Shown: in pieces, positions 6,803 to 15,604 of the stretch
Numbering within the stretch: position 1 is the first letter of the stretch
Layout: each line of letters starts with the position of its first letter
Assembly: GCF_014646515.1 (NCBI RefSeq)
Contig: NZ_BMNK01000030.1
Span: 1 to 44,324 of the forward strand
DNA from: Nonomuraea glycinis
GTDB lineage: Bacteria; Actinomycetota; Actinomycetes; Streptosporangiales; Streptosporangiaceae
Length of the DNA stretch: 44,324 bases
Reading direction: 5' to 3'
Position numbers and translations under genes: made by a program
Notes under the pieces: generated by a model
The model's input: the letters and a program-made list of their open reading frames with translations, nothing else
Databases searched by the model: none
Told to the model about the DNA's origin: nothing

Positions 6803-8170
6803 TTGCCCTGCCTTGCCCGCTCCCACGCCGTCGCCGGGATGATCGACCGGCTCCACCACCCCGACTACGACCGCTGGGCCGCACAGATCAAACGCGCCGG
6901 AGGATGCCGACAGCCCATCCACCTACGCGGCAAAGTCGACCGCTACGACCAGGCCACCGGCCAACTCCTGCACCGCTACACCACCAACCGAGAGCCCGAC
7001 GGCATCCTGCGCGTGCCGTGCAAGACCCGCCGCGCCTCCCGCTGCCCCGCCTGCGCCGAGACCTACCGCGCCGACACCTACCAACTCATCCGCGCCGGCC
7101 TGATCGGCGGCAAGGGCGTGCCGGAGACGGTCAGCGCGCACCCGTGCCTGTTCGTCACCCTGACCGCGCCGTCCTTCGGCACCGTGCACACCCGCAGGGA
7201 GAAGAACGGCAAGGCCCTGCCCTGCCACCCGCGCCGCGACGCCGAGACCTGCCCGCACGGCCAGGTCATGTCCTGCACCGACCGGCACAGCGCCGACGAT
7301 CCACGCCTGGGCGAACCGCTGTGCCCGGACTGCTACGACTACGAAGGCTCGGTCCTGTTCAACGCCATCAGCCCGGAACTGTGGCGGCGCTTCACCGAAG
7401 CCCTCCGCCGGCGCTTCGCCAAACTCTCCGGCCTCATCCTCAAAGCCCTGCGCGAGCAGGCCGTCATCTCCTTCGCCAAGGTCGCCGAATACCAGCGACG
7501 CGGCGTCGTCCACTTCCACGCCGTGATCCGCCTCGACGGACCGGACGGCCCTACCTCGCCGCCCCCGGCCTGGGCGACGGCCGATGCCCTCGCCGACGCC
7601 GTTCAGCACGCGGCATCGGCCGTGACAGCGGAGATCAAGCCGCTCAGCCGCACCTTCCGGTGGGGCAGCCAGCTCGACGTCCGCCGCATCACCATGACCG
7701 GCGACCTCACCGAGCAAGCCGTCGCCGCCTACATCGCCAAGTACGCCACCAAAGCCGCCGAATGCGTCGGCACGCTGGACCGGCGCATCCAGCCCCTCGA
7801 CGACCTCGACGCGCTCCCGATCCGTGAGCACGCCCGACGCCTGATCGCCGCATGCATGCGCCTGGGCACCCTCGACGACCTGGCCGACCTCCGGCTCACC
7901 CACTGGGCCCACATGCTCGGATTCCGCGGCCACTTCTCCACCAAAAGCCGCCGCTACTCCACCACCCTCGGAGCCCTCCGCGCCGCCCGCGAAGAACACA
8001 TGCGCGCCGAGGAGATCACGACCGGACGCCTCCCGCTCTTCGACGAAGACACCGTCCTGGTCATCGCCCACTGGCAGTACGCCGGACAAGGCCTCTCCGC
8101 CGGAGACCAACTCCTCGTCGCCGCCATCACCGGCACCCGGCTCCCATCTGCGGGAGGTGGTGCTCGATGA
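6803..8170 (+). CDS. HUH replication initiator (RepSA-like)
   Basis: 455 aa from a TTG; an ATG at 6839 (residue 13) is an alternative. Zinc-ribbon-like cysteine pairs (CPAC near 81-84, CPDC near 174-177) flank the middle. The HUH metal motif VHFHA has histidines at 237 and 239, after KVAEYQRRG. The candidate catalytic tyrosines are Y310 and Y314 in AAYIAKYATK. This arrangement is that of the rolling-circle initiator RepSA of pSAM2, which nicks the element's origin after excision. The stop overlaps the start of the excisionase gene by 4 bases. Confidence 0.88.
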   Translation: MPCLARSHAVAGMIDRLHHPDYDRWAAQIKRAGGCRQPIHLRGKVDRYDQATGQLLHRYTTNREPDGILRVPCKTRRASRCPACAETYRADTYQLIRAGLIGGKGVPETVSAHPCLFVTLTAPSFGTVHTRREKNGKALPCHPRRDAETCPHGQVMSCTDRHSADDPRLGEPLCPDCYDYEGSVLFNAISPELWRRFTEALRRRFAKLSGLILKALREQAVISFAKVAEYQRRGVVHFHAVIRLDGPDGPTSPPPAWATADALADAVQHAASAVTAEIKPLSRTFRWGSQLDVRRITMTGDLTEQAVAAYIAKYATKAAECVGTLDRRIQPLDDLDALPIREHARRLIAACMRLGTLDDLADLRLTHWAHMLGFRGHFSTKSRRYSTTLGALRAAREEHMRAEEITTGRLPLFDEDTVLVIAHWQYAGQGLSAGDQLLVAAITGTRLPSAGGGAR

Positions 8171-8358
8171 GCAGGCGTGACGAACTGCTGACCGTTCCTC
8201 AGGTCCTCGACGAGCTGGGTGGCGTCTCCCGCCGCACCTTCTATCGCTGGCGCGAGCTCGGCCGTGCGCCGGTCTGCATCCAATTGCCCAACCTCGAACT
8301 CCGCGTCTGGCGGAGCGACCTCATGGCCTGGCTCGACTCGCGACGGGAGGCGGCGTGA
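8167..8358 (+). CDS. xis: Excisionase (MerR-like winged HTH)
   Basis: 63 aa, a helix-turn-helix of the Xis/AlpA type: LLTVPQVLDELGGVSRRTFY followed by RWRELGRAP and the closing RSDLMAWL. It bends DNA at the attachment site and steers the integrase toward excision. Its ATG overlaps the Rep stop and its TGA overlaps the integrase GTG, so rep-xis-int form one coupled unit as in pSAM2. Confidence 0.88.
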   Translation: MSRRDELLTVPQVLDELGGVSRRTFYRWRELGRAPVCIQLPNLELRVWRSDLMAWLDSRREAA

Positions 8359-9719
8359 ACACCACTTACGACGTGAAGCTCGCCCAGATCCAGCAGCGTT
8401 CCAGCGGCGGTGCGATCACCTACGTCGCCCGCTGGCGGGTGGCCGGCAAGGAGAGGTCCAAGAGCTTCCGGACCAAGGGCCTGGCCAACGCCTTCATATC
8501 CGACCTGCGGCAGGCGACCAAGGCGGGGGAGGAGTTCGACGTTGTCACTGGCCTGCCGGTGTCGATGCTCGAATCGCGGTCTTCCGGGCCGTCGTTCCTG
8601 GAGTTCGCTCAGGCGTACGTCCTTCGGCGCTGGAACACCTCAGCCGCCCGGACCCGTGAGACTGATGCGTACGCCCTCCTGACCCTCATCCCCGCCCTGG
8701 TGACCGACGCGCCGCGCCGTCCCTCCGCCGAGGACCTGCGGGACGTTCTCCGGACGCACGCGCTGCTTCCGGAGAAGCGGCGTGCCAACCTGACCGCAGC
8801 ACAAGCCGCGGCTTTGAGCTGGCTGGAGAGAGCGTCTCTCCCGTTGTCAGCTCTGGGAGAGGCCCACGTTGTACGTACGGCCCTCGACGCCATCTCGGTC
8901 ACCTTCGCCGGTGCCCCGGCGGGAGCGAACACGGTTCGCCGTAAGCGCGCCATCCTCCATCACCTGCTGGAGCATGCGGTCGAGCAGAAGGTGTTCAGCA
9001 GCAACCCGCTGAACGAGATCAAGTGGGCAGCACCAAAGGCCGTGACGGTCGTCGATCCCCGCACGGTGGTCAACCCGGCTCAAGCACGGCAACTCCTCGA
9101 CGCCGTACCCAAGGTGGGCCGCAAGCGCGGTCCTCGGCTGAGGGCACTGTTCGCCTGCATCTACTACGCAGCCCTCCGACCGGAGGAAGCGGCCGACCTG
9201 CGGGTGAAGAACAGCACCCTGCCCGAGACGGGCTGGGGCCTGATCATCCTGGAGAGGGCACGCCCCCAGGGCACGAAGCGCTGGACCAACTCCGGGGAGA
9301 CCCACGAGTCACGCAGCTTGAAGCACCGTGCGGACAAGGAGACGCGAGAGATCCCGATCCCGCCTGCCCTGGTCGCCATGCTCCGCGAGCATATCGCCGA
9401 GTACGGGACCGCCAAGGACGGCAGGATCTTCCGCACCGGCACCGGCGGGACCTACTCCAGCTCGGCGTACTCCTACGTCTGGCAGGAGGCCCGAAAGCTC
9501 GCCCTCACGCCCGCTCAGGTCGCCTCGTCGCTGGCTGCTCGCCCGTACGACCTCCGCCACGCCGCTGTCTCGCTCTGGCTGAACGCGGGAGTCCCGGCCC
9601 CCGAAGTCGCCAAGCGAGCCGGTCACAGTGTGGATGTACTGCTGCGGGTCTACGCGAAATGCATGGACGGCCAGCAAGAGCAGATCAACGGCAAGATCAA
9701 CGACGCCTTGAACCCATAG
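8355..9719 (+). CDS. int: Site-specific tyrosine integrase of the AICE
   Basis: 454 aa. The N-terminal arm-binding part begins with VARWRVAGKERSKSF, and the catalytic domain follows from about residue 235. Catalytic residues visible are R275 (AALRPEEA), R401 (YDLRHA), H424 (RAGHS) and the nucleophile Y433 (LLRVYAK). Box II has Tyr in place of the first His (Y398-D-L-R401), seen in several AICE integrases. It closes the operon and is followed by a terminator. Normally attP is just downstream, but I find no tRNA end there. Confidence 0.93.
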   Translation: MNTTYDVKLAQIQQRSSGGAITYVARWRVAGKERSKSFRTKGLANAFISDLRQATKAGEEFDVVTGLPVSMLESRSSGPSFLEFAQAYVLRRWNTSAARTRETDAYALLTLIPALVTDAPRRPSAEDLRDVLRTHALLPEKRRANLTAAQAAALSWLERASLPLSALGEAHVVRTALDAISVTFAGAPAGANTVRRKRAILHHLLEHAVEQKVFSSNPLNEIKWAAPKAVTVVDPRTVVNPAQARQLLDAVPKVGRKRGPRLRALFACIYYAALRPEEAADLRVKNSTLPETGWGLIILERARPQGTKRWTNSGETHESRSLKHRADKETREIPIPPALVAMLREHIAEYGTAKDGRIFRTGTGGTYSSSAYSYVWQEARKLALTPAQVASSLAARPYDLRHAAVSLWLNAGVPAPEVAKRAGHSVDVLLRVYAKCMDGQQEQINGKINDALNP

Positions 9720-9738
9720 CCCACGTTCCATCCACCTT

Positions 9739-9765
9739 CGGCCCCGGCCAGACCGGGGCCGTTTC
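9739..9765 (+). terminator. Rho-independent-type hairpin after the integrase
   Basis: CGGCCCCGG (9739-9747) and CCGGGGCCG (9753-9761) form a perfect 9-bp stem with a 5-nt loop, followed by TTTC. It ends the AICE operon. Confidence 0.7.
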
Positions 9766-9856
9766 GTTCCGCGCTGCTCGCCATGCCGAGTGGTTCCCAC
9801 TGGATGGCGCCACGCTACGCCACTCTGAAAGTACGGGTAGTGATTAGGGAGGCCCT

Positions 9857-10510
9857 ATGCACGATGAACACGACCGCCTCACTCCTTCGGCCCGAGGCCT
9901 CCGCCCGTTGTACCGACCGCCGTACGGCCTGCCGCGCCGGAGAGGCGCCAAGCTCCTCAACGAGTCCAAGGGCTTCGGGCGACGGTACGCGGCCCCGACG
10001 CCGCCAAAGAAGCCACCGCTACGAGATGGAGATCTCCACACCCGAGCGGCGATCGTCGCCGGCTTCTTGGCCTGCGCAGCCCTGGGCATCTGGTCGAGTG
10101 CCTGGGGCGCCGAGAGCGTCTCCCGAGGGTCGGGAACCGCCACAGGGCCGGCGCCCGATCTGAGCACGTCGGGGCGTGCTGTCGGGCTCCCTTCGCTGCC
10201 GCAGCCCAAGACCACACTGAGCGCATCGCCCTCGACCACATCGACCCCAAGCCCTGAAGCGTGGAAGAGCAGGAAGGGTGACCGAGCAAAGGGCTCGGCC
10301 CTTCCACGTCACCGGATTCAGCGCGTCCCTATGGAGTCGCGTAGGACGATCGCGACGCCCGTGGACAAGGGAAGAAAGACCAAAGCTCCCAAAGCCAGCA
10401 TCAAGAAGGGGTCCGTCTCGGTGATCGCCGCGAAATGCGACGAGCTCTTCCCGCCTTCTCGACCTGCTTTTCGCGTACGCAACCAGGCATGTCATCAGAT
10501 TTACGGTTAG
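9857..10510 (+). CDS. Single-pass membrane protein, unknown function
   Basis: 217 aa, ATG preceded by AGGGAGG (9847-9853). A basic, proline-rich cytoplasmic N-terminus (about 60 residues) is followed by one membrane helix (TRAAIVAGFLACAALGIWSS, about 62-81). A long Ser/Thr/Pro-rich, lysine-rich external part then ends in a conserved-looking KCDELFPPSRPAF...CHQIYG with two cysteines that could form a disulphide. No domain is recognised. The final 25 residues look like a folded or exported binding tail; the rest is low complexity. Confidence 0.6.
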   Translation: MHDEHDRLTPSARGLRPLYRPPYGLPRRRGAKLLNESKGFGRRYAAPTPPKKPPLRDGDLHTRAAIVAGFLACAALGIWSSAWGAESVSRGSGTATGPAPDLSTSGRAVGLPSLPQPKTTLSASPSTTSTPSPEAWKSRKGDRAKGSALPRHRIQRVPMESRRTIATPVDKGRKTKAPKASIKKGSVSVIAAKCDELFPPSRPAFRVRNQACHQIYG

Positions 10511-10770
10511 TTATCGAAGCCAGCGATCCATGGCCGCGCGTGGCGTAGATGGGTTGCTATGCCCGCTTCGAACACGATCACTGCCGCAGTCGGCGTAATT
10601 CCGGTTGTTTATAGGGATGTGTGAGACGTTTACCGGTATGGGCTGGTGTGCTTGACTCCTCCCTTGTAGCCACACTCTCGGGGAGGGGGCCATGGGGGAG
10701 TTCGTTGGGATCGACCCCCTCGGGTATCAATAATCGAATTTGTCACCGGATCTAACGATAGCCGTCGGCC
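10511..10770. other. Convergent intergenic region
   Basis: Lies between the 3' ends of the membrane protein gene and the leftward lipoprotein gene. GC content drops locally (for example around 10600-10620 and 10725-10755). No gene, tRNA or strong terminator hairpin was identified. Confidence 0.4.
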
Positions 10771-11319
10771 TCAGGATCTGCTGGTTAGCAAAATGGGACG
10801 CAATTGCCTGGCGAACTCGATGACGTCCGCCCGGTGATCTCTGCCGGACGCTCCTAGATAGAGTCTGATGGATAGCATTTTGGTGCCATCGGCCGTCCAG
10901 GCTGAGACGTAAGCGCCGGCAGGCTCACCGTCCTCACGTCTCAAGAGCGCACTGTATCCCGGGCCGATTTCCGCAGGTAGGGCGGTGCCCTTGTCGGCGA
11001 CTCTTCTGCGTTCCAAGCCATCCAGGGAGAACTGCAAAGGGTCGTGCAGCTCAAACGACAATCGCACCGGTTCCTGCATGTCTGCTGACTTGGACACGAT
11101 GCAGTGAGAGAAGTGGGATACCGTTCTCGTTCCGCTGGCGTAGAAGTCGTCGAGGCCGGTCGCCCGGGAGATGGCCTGGCCCGAGATCAGGCCGCATTCG
11201 CCCGGGGATGCGGTGACAACCCCCAGAGGGCGTTGATCTCGTGGAGGGGGCGGTGGCGAGCATGCGGTGATGATGCCGAGCGTCGCAGCCAGTAGGAAGA
11301 TCGGTGCGCGTGCCCTCAT
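10771..11319 (-). CDS. Lipoprotein (DUF3558-like)
   Basis: 182 aa. Type II signal peptide with a lipobox ITAC at residues 17-20; Cys20 would be lipidated. A proline stretch (CSPPPPPRD) follows. The mature part has cysteines at about 42 and 73 and a pattern like small actinobacterial lipoproteins of the DUF3558 kind (GLISGQAISRATGL, where C and G residues recur). It is third in a leftward operon: its ATG overlaps the stop of the 678-residue protein by 4 bases. The coupling implies a surface partner of the secreted protein. Confidence 0.75.
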   Translation of the reverse strand: MRARAPIFLLAATLGIITACSPPPPPRDQRPLGVVTASPGECGLISGQAISRATGLDDFYASGTRTVSHFSHCIVSKSADMQEPVRLSFELHDPLQFSLDGLERRRVADKGTALPAEIGPGYSALLRREDGEPAGAYVSAWTADGTKMLSIRLYLGASGRDHRADVIEFARQLRPILLTSRS

Positions 11320-13352
11320 TCGTCTGCCTCGGGGTATGGGGGCGGCTGTGGCCGGAATCCTTCCTCTACGGCATTGCCGACATCACGGAAGATACCCGAG
11401 GCAGGCGAGAATTTCAGCCACTCGTGATACGCATACTCCTGCAGTGAGGTCATTGCGCTTCGGGGCAGGATGTCGCCGTCTTTGATGAAGTCTTGCGGCG
11501 TGTTCTTCGCATAGTTTTCAGACGCGTGCGGATGCGTGGATGCCGTGCTTCCCCCAAAAAGCCCGTGCCGCATCAGGGCATCAGCGGTCAGGTCTTTGAA
11601 CATGTTCTTGCTCGTGAAGAGGGTGGTCTCGGCCTCGTCCCGGGCCTTCTTCCCGTCCTCGAACTTGACCTTGTCGCTGACGTTGCTCTCCACAAACTCG
11701 TATCCGCCCACGACCCAATCACCCGCAGGCGTCAGTACGAGCTTCAGCGTGCTGGTCGCCGCATCCTTCAACGCTTCACGCGTCTTGTCCCTGGCGTCCG
11801 CAGCGTTGATCTCGGAGAGATTGCCCGCGTCGACGACGAATTTGAGTGACTTACCCAGGTCTTGCACCCTGGCCTTGAAATTTTCCCCTGTGGCGCCTGC
11901 CATGCTGTCTACAAGGATCTTCTGGCGTTGAGCCTCGATCTCGGCCTTGGTCGCGTCGGGGTGGCTGCTGCGCCACTTGTCGAAGATCGCTTCATTGGCC
12001 TTCACAATCTGCGCCGCCTGGGCGTCGAGAACCATCGCGCTGTACTTCCCGTGGCCTTCCATGACGGTCTTGAGGGCTTGGGTGTCCTTGAACGCCCAAG
12101 TCGTGGCGCTCTTCGCAGTTTCGTAGCCGAACAGGGCTCCGTACGGTTGTTTGCCTGGCAGCACCGGGTCTGTGTCTGAAAGGGGAGTGACGCCGGGGGC
12201 TTCACCGGTCTCGCGGGAGATCCGGTTCACATCGCTCATGTAGGCGGTGAAAACACGAGCAGCGCTCTGTCGAGTGTCAGGAAGCGCCGCTTGCGCCTTG
12301 GGATCGGCCCAGAAGTGGACGGCCCAGGATGCGATCAGAGCTGACTTGTACCCTCTCGAAGTGCCTGGAGGCTGACCGTTGTCGCGGAACGTCGTCGACG
12401 CCGCCTCGATGGCTCTGCCGAGTTCCCGACTGCCGCTGGCCCAGTAGTTCTCCCTCATCAAGAAGGCCAGCGGCTTCCGTGCAGGGTCGGTGAAGAAATC
12501 CTGGGCCACTCTGGCGTTGTTCGCCAAGGCGGCGGCCAACCCCGGCCCGAACCCCACGATGTCCTGTTGCTCGGTTTGCGGCTTGGAAGCGTTGTCGAAG
12601 ACCTTGTTGGCTACGTCGAGGAGGAAGGCGTCATCGAAGCTGCCGTACCTCAGGAGTTGGTCGACAACGCGGCCACTCGCCACATCGCCGTCTCTTGCGA
12701 TCAGTTCATCCGCGTAGCTCTTGGGGAGCTTCATGTCCCCGACTCCTCGCGAGGCCGTGCCGAGCGTCACGCTCAGAGCCATCGCTAAGCGGTCCACGTC
12801 CGAGGAGGGTGGCTTCTTCCAGATGTCTTCGAGAGAACGCCGCTCCGAGAAGTAGAGATCTCCTAGGAGTGCTTTGAGCTCCTTGGGCGGTACCTCCTTG
12901 GCGAAAGCGACGGCGAAGTAGGGATCGCGCTGGTGGTTCTCCAGCAGGTCGAGGGTCTGACGGGAGAGGGCAGGCCGTCCGTCGACGCTGGCCGCATTCT
13001 TCCCCGCCTTTCGAAGCTGGTCGGCAACTGACTTGGCCGCTGCCGCGCCGCTCGCCGGTGAGTACGAGGCCCAGAGCGTCTCATCTGCCCAGATCACGCC
13101 CTTGTCGAGACCGATCTTCTGCGTGGCGACGATGAGATCCAGGCGACGCTGTAGGTCGGGAACCTCCTGGGCGATCTGGAAGCCGATATCCCTCAGTAAT
13201 CCCGGGCCGGCCATGCTCGTGCCGATCGAACTCAGTGCCCTGCCGAGCTGGGCATCCGCGGCCGTCCATGCCTGCTGCAGGCGCTTGATCTCGCCGATCA
13301 ACTGCGTCATCAGGGAGGGATCGATGCCAATCTGGTTCGGAGGTGAGCTCAT
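11316..13352 (-). CDS. Large helical protein of a type VII-like secretion locus
   Basis: 678 aa from the ATG at 13352, which shares one base with the upstream TGA (TGATG). The longer frame to 13397 lies inside the preceding gene. The N-terminal 100 residues are helical (LMTQLIGEIKRLQQAWTAAD), like WXG100/LXG-type leaders of type VII substrates. The rest is alpha-helical, with no catalytic motif I recognise and no membrane helix. It resembles large actinobacterial proteins annotated DUF6571. It may be a secreted structural or toxin-like protein; the absence of a visible catalytic domain leaves this open. Confidence 0.65.
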   Translation of the reverse strand: MSSPPNQIGIDPSLMTQLIGEIKRLQQAWTAADAQLGRALSSIGTSMAGPGLLRDIGFQIAQEVPDLQRRLDLIVATQKIGLDKGVIWADETLWASYSPASGAAAAKSVADQLRKAGKNAASVDGRPALSRQTLDLLENHQRDPYFAVAFAKEVPPKELKALLGDLYFSERRSLEDIWKKPPSSDVDRLAMALSVTLGTASRGVGDMKLPKSYADELIARDGDVASGRVVDQLLRYGSFDDAFLLDVANKVFDNASKPQTEQQDIVGFGPGLAAALANNARVAQDFFTDPARKPLAFLMRENYWASGSRELGRAIEAASTTFRDNGQPPGTSRGYKSALIASWAVHFWADPKAQAALPDTRQSAARVFTAYMSDVNRISRETGEAPGVTPLSDTDPVLPGKQPYGALFGYETAKSATTWAFKDTQALKTVMEGHGKYSAMVLDAQAAQIVKANEAIFDKWRSSHPDATKAEIEAQRQKILVDSMAGATGENFKARVQDLGKSLKFVVDAGNLSEINAADARDKTREALKDAATSTLKLVLTPAGDWVVGGYEFVESNVSDKVKFEDGKKARDEAETTLFTSKNMFKDLTADALMRHGLFGGSTASTHPHASENYAKNTPQDFIKDGDILPRSAMTSLQEYAYHEWLKFSPASGIFRDVGNAVEEGFRPQPPPYPEADE

Positions 13353-13654
13353 CAGCGTGACTCCCCGGGCGGGAAGATCGGTGACCGCCCTGGCCACTGG
13401 CCCAACGAATCCATTGGCTTCGCCGGTTCAGGGCTCGCGGAAGTGGAGTCGACCAGCGCGAGTGCCCGCTGGAAAACGCTTCTATACGCCAGGTCCCATG
13501 CCTTGCAGTCCTCGATGAGCCGGTCCGCGGCCCTGCCCTTCATCGCGCCGCTTTCGAGCAGGCCGACGAGTTTGCGCACGTCGTTGGCGTGCTGGTCACG
13601 TAATTGCTCGATCATCCGTCGAGCGGCCTCGATCTGTTCCTGCGTCGCCATCAT
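13352..13654 (-). CDS. WXG100-like helical hairpin protein
   Basis: 100 aa. Two predicted helices (about 4-34 and 41-70) are joined by a turn ESGAMKG, where WXG100 proteins have W-x-G; here Trp is replaced by Met38 before K39-G40. A conserved Trp follows at 53 (CKAWDLAY). The acidic/proline tail is typical of small partners of type VII substrates. It is the first gene of the leftward trio, with TGATG coupling to the 678-residue protein, so it may chaperone or co-export it. The gap 13655-13912 upstream holds the divergent promoters; I see no gene in it. Confidence 0.65.
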   Translation of the reverse strand: MMATQEQIEAARRMIEQLRDQHANDVRKLVGLLESGAMKGRAADRLIEDCKAWDLAYRSVFQRALALVDSTSASPEPAKPMDSLGQWPGRSPIFPPGESR

Positions 13655-13912
13655 CCTCGGATCCTTCGGATCTTTGAGACGGCTATCCCTGGGATCAATG
13701 TGACCATAAGGGGCACGGGTTGGCGCGTCGAGGGGATTTGCCGAACTGGTATTGACGCGACAATCGAGCGGAATGACGTGATTAGTTGATCACTTGTGAC
13801 TTGGGCGGCAAGTGCGGCTCGCAGGCTCCAAAGCGACCTTGAGTAGAAGCCTGACGGATACCCTCTGCTGATCTACGCTGGACTGCAGGTAACGGTCGGT
13901 GTCTTTCAGTCG

Positions 13913-15559
13913 ATGGCATCGATGAGTCGGGATTGCATACGGGGAGTACGAAGGGCTGATTGCGTGGCGGGTGGTCGTAGCGAGTGGGAAAGGCGTCAGG
14001 CGGCTCAACGTAGAGAAGCTGAACGGCGAGCACGCGAGGCGGCCAGACTGGCGAAGGAGAATGAGCGCGAACGTCAGCGCCGGCATCTGGAGAAGCAACA
14101 GGCGGCAGCTGAGCAAAAGACTGCGAAGGTAGCGAAACGCATCGAGGAGATTGATCAGATATTGGTCAGCGTGCTCCGTGTGCGTCCCCTGGCCTTCGAC
14201 CAGATGAAGGCTGTCCCTTCTACGCAGCCGTTCGACCCCGGGCGCATGGGCGTCGCTGAACGGCCTCCAGACTGGGGACAGTTCGCTCCGCCTACGCCCT
14301 CCGGTCTCAGCAAGATCTTCGGTGGTCAGAGCCGATATGAACGAAGCCTCCAGGAGGCACGCGGGCGGTTCGACAACGAGGTAGCTCAGCATCGGAAGCG
14401 TGAGGAGAAGCGCCTCCGTGAGCTTGACGCCGCTCGGGCTGCCTATGATCGGCAAATCGCTGCCGCCATGGATAAGGCGGCAGCCGACAACGCCCAGTTG
14501 GACCAGCTACGCACCGAGTTCGACAATGGTCAGCCAGAAGCCGTGGAATGGTTCGCCGCCAAAGTCTTGGACGGATCGGTCTACCCGAAGGACTTCCCTC
14601 GCCTATACCAGGTCGCGTACCGGCCCGAGAACCATGATCTTGTCGTTGAGTTCGAACTTCCTCCGCAGAGCGCCATCCCGGATGTTCGCGGCTACAAGTA
14701 CGTCAAGGCGCGGGACGACATAGACCCGGTGCCCAGACCGCAGACCGAGGTCAAGCAGAGATATGCCAAGCTTCTCGCATGCGTCGCGCTGCGCACGCTC
14801 CATGAGATCTTCGCCGCCACTCCCGGCAGCATCATCGAGGCGATCGTGTTCAACGGGCGCCTCAACACCATAGATCAGGCGACGGGCAAGAAGGTGCGCC
14901 CCCACCTGCTGAGCGTCCAGGCCGAACGGGTGGCCTTCGAGGAGTTCGTCCTCGCCGATGTCAATCCGGTGGCGTGCTTGAAGCGGCTCAATGCCTTGGT
15001 CTCTCCGAACCCATATGACCTGGAGGCGATTGAGCCGTTCATCGCCTTCGACCTCAAGCGTTTCCGTTTCTCTGCGGACATGGATGTCGTCGCAGGGCTG
15101 GATTCACGTCGCGATCTCCTGAAGCTGACTCCCACGGAGTTCGAACATCTCGTCAGAGAGCTGTTCATCGCCATGGGGGCGGAAGCCTGGACAACCATCC
15201 CGTCCAAGGACGGCGGCGTGGACGCGGTGGCCACGAGCAACAACCTCTTCTTCGGCGGAGTCTGTCTCATCCAGGCGAAGCGGTGGGCGGGGCTTGTCGG
15301 GCTGGACGCGGTCCACGCGCTCACCGGCGTCATGGCGGACCACAACGCCACTACGGGTGTCCTGGTCACCACCTCATGGTTCGGGCGGGCCAGCGAGCAG
15401 TTCGCCCAACGGAACAGGATCACCTTGATCAACGGCGCCGAGCTCAAGCACCTCATCAAGCAGTACTTGAACATCGATGTCATTCCGGGGACAACACCCC
15501 CTCGCAATGCGAGAGCCTCCGACAATACGCAGTCTGGCCGCCCAGGGCCCGACGCCTGA
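13913..15559 (+). CDS. Coiled-coil Mrr-family restriction endonuclease
   Basis: 548 aa. Residues about 24-80 and 145-205 are strongly charged coiled coil (RQAAQRREAERRAREAARLA). The C-terminal domain, about 404-520, is Mrr_cat: LTPTEFEHLVRELF, then GGVDAVA with D437, then LIQAK with Q454 and K456, the (D)...(E/Q)xK nuclease signature. Mrr-type enzymes cut DNA carrying foreign modification, and proteins of this layout are common in actinobacteria. Start choice is uncertain; the first 20 residues look non-conserved, and an internal start near 13970-13990 is possible. It ends at the shared hairpin at 15569-15604. Confidence 0.8.
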   Translation: MASMSRDCIRGVRRADCVAGGRSEWERRQAAQRREAERRAREAARLAKENERERQRRHLEKQQAAAEQKTAKVAKRIEEIDQILVSVLRVRPLAFDQMKAVPSTQPFDPGRMGVAERPPDWGQFAPPTPSGLSKIFGGQSRYERSLQEARGRFDNEVAQHRKREEKRLRELDAARAAYDRQIAAAMDKAAADNAQLDQLRTEFDNGQPEAVEWFAAKVLDGSVYPKDFPRLYQVAYRPENHDLVVEFELPPQSAIPDVRGYKYVKARDDIDPVPRPQTEVKQRYAKLLACVALRTLHEIFAATPGSIIEAIVFNGRLNTIDQATGKKVRPHLLSVQAERVAFEEFVLADVNPVACLKRLNALVSPNPYDLEAIEPFIAFDLKRFRFSADMDVVAGLDSRRDLLKLTPTEFEHLVRELFIAMGAEAWTTIPSKDGGVDAVATSNNLFFGGVCLIQAKRWAGLVGLDAVHALTGVMADHNATTGVLVTTSWFGRASEQFAQRNRITLINGAELKHLIKQYLNIDVIPGTTPPRNARASDNTQSGRPGPDA

Positions 15560-15568
15560 GCGCAGCTC

Positions 15569-15604
15569 TGCAGGAGTAGCGGATACGGCGCCGCTACTCC
15601 TGCA
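15569..15604. terminator. Bidirectional hairpin between convergent genes
   Basis: TGCAGGAGTAGCGG (15569-15582) and CCGCTACTCCTGCA (15591-15604) are a perfect 14-bp inverted repeat with an 8-nt loop. It includes the stop codon of the leftward HAD gene and is 10 bases past the Mrr stop, so it can serve both directions. No long T-run is present. Confidence 0.65.

Noticed and set aside
9023..9847. Second-frame open reading through the integrase
   Set aside because: Shadow of the integrase gene with Arg/Gly/Pro-biased composition.
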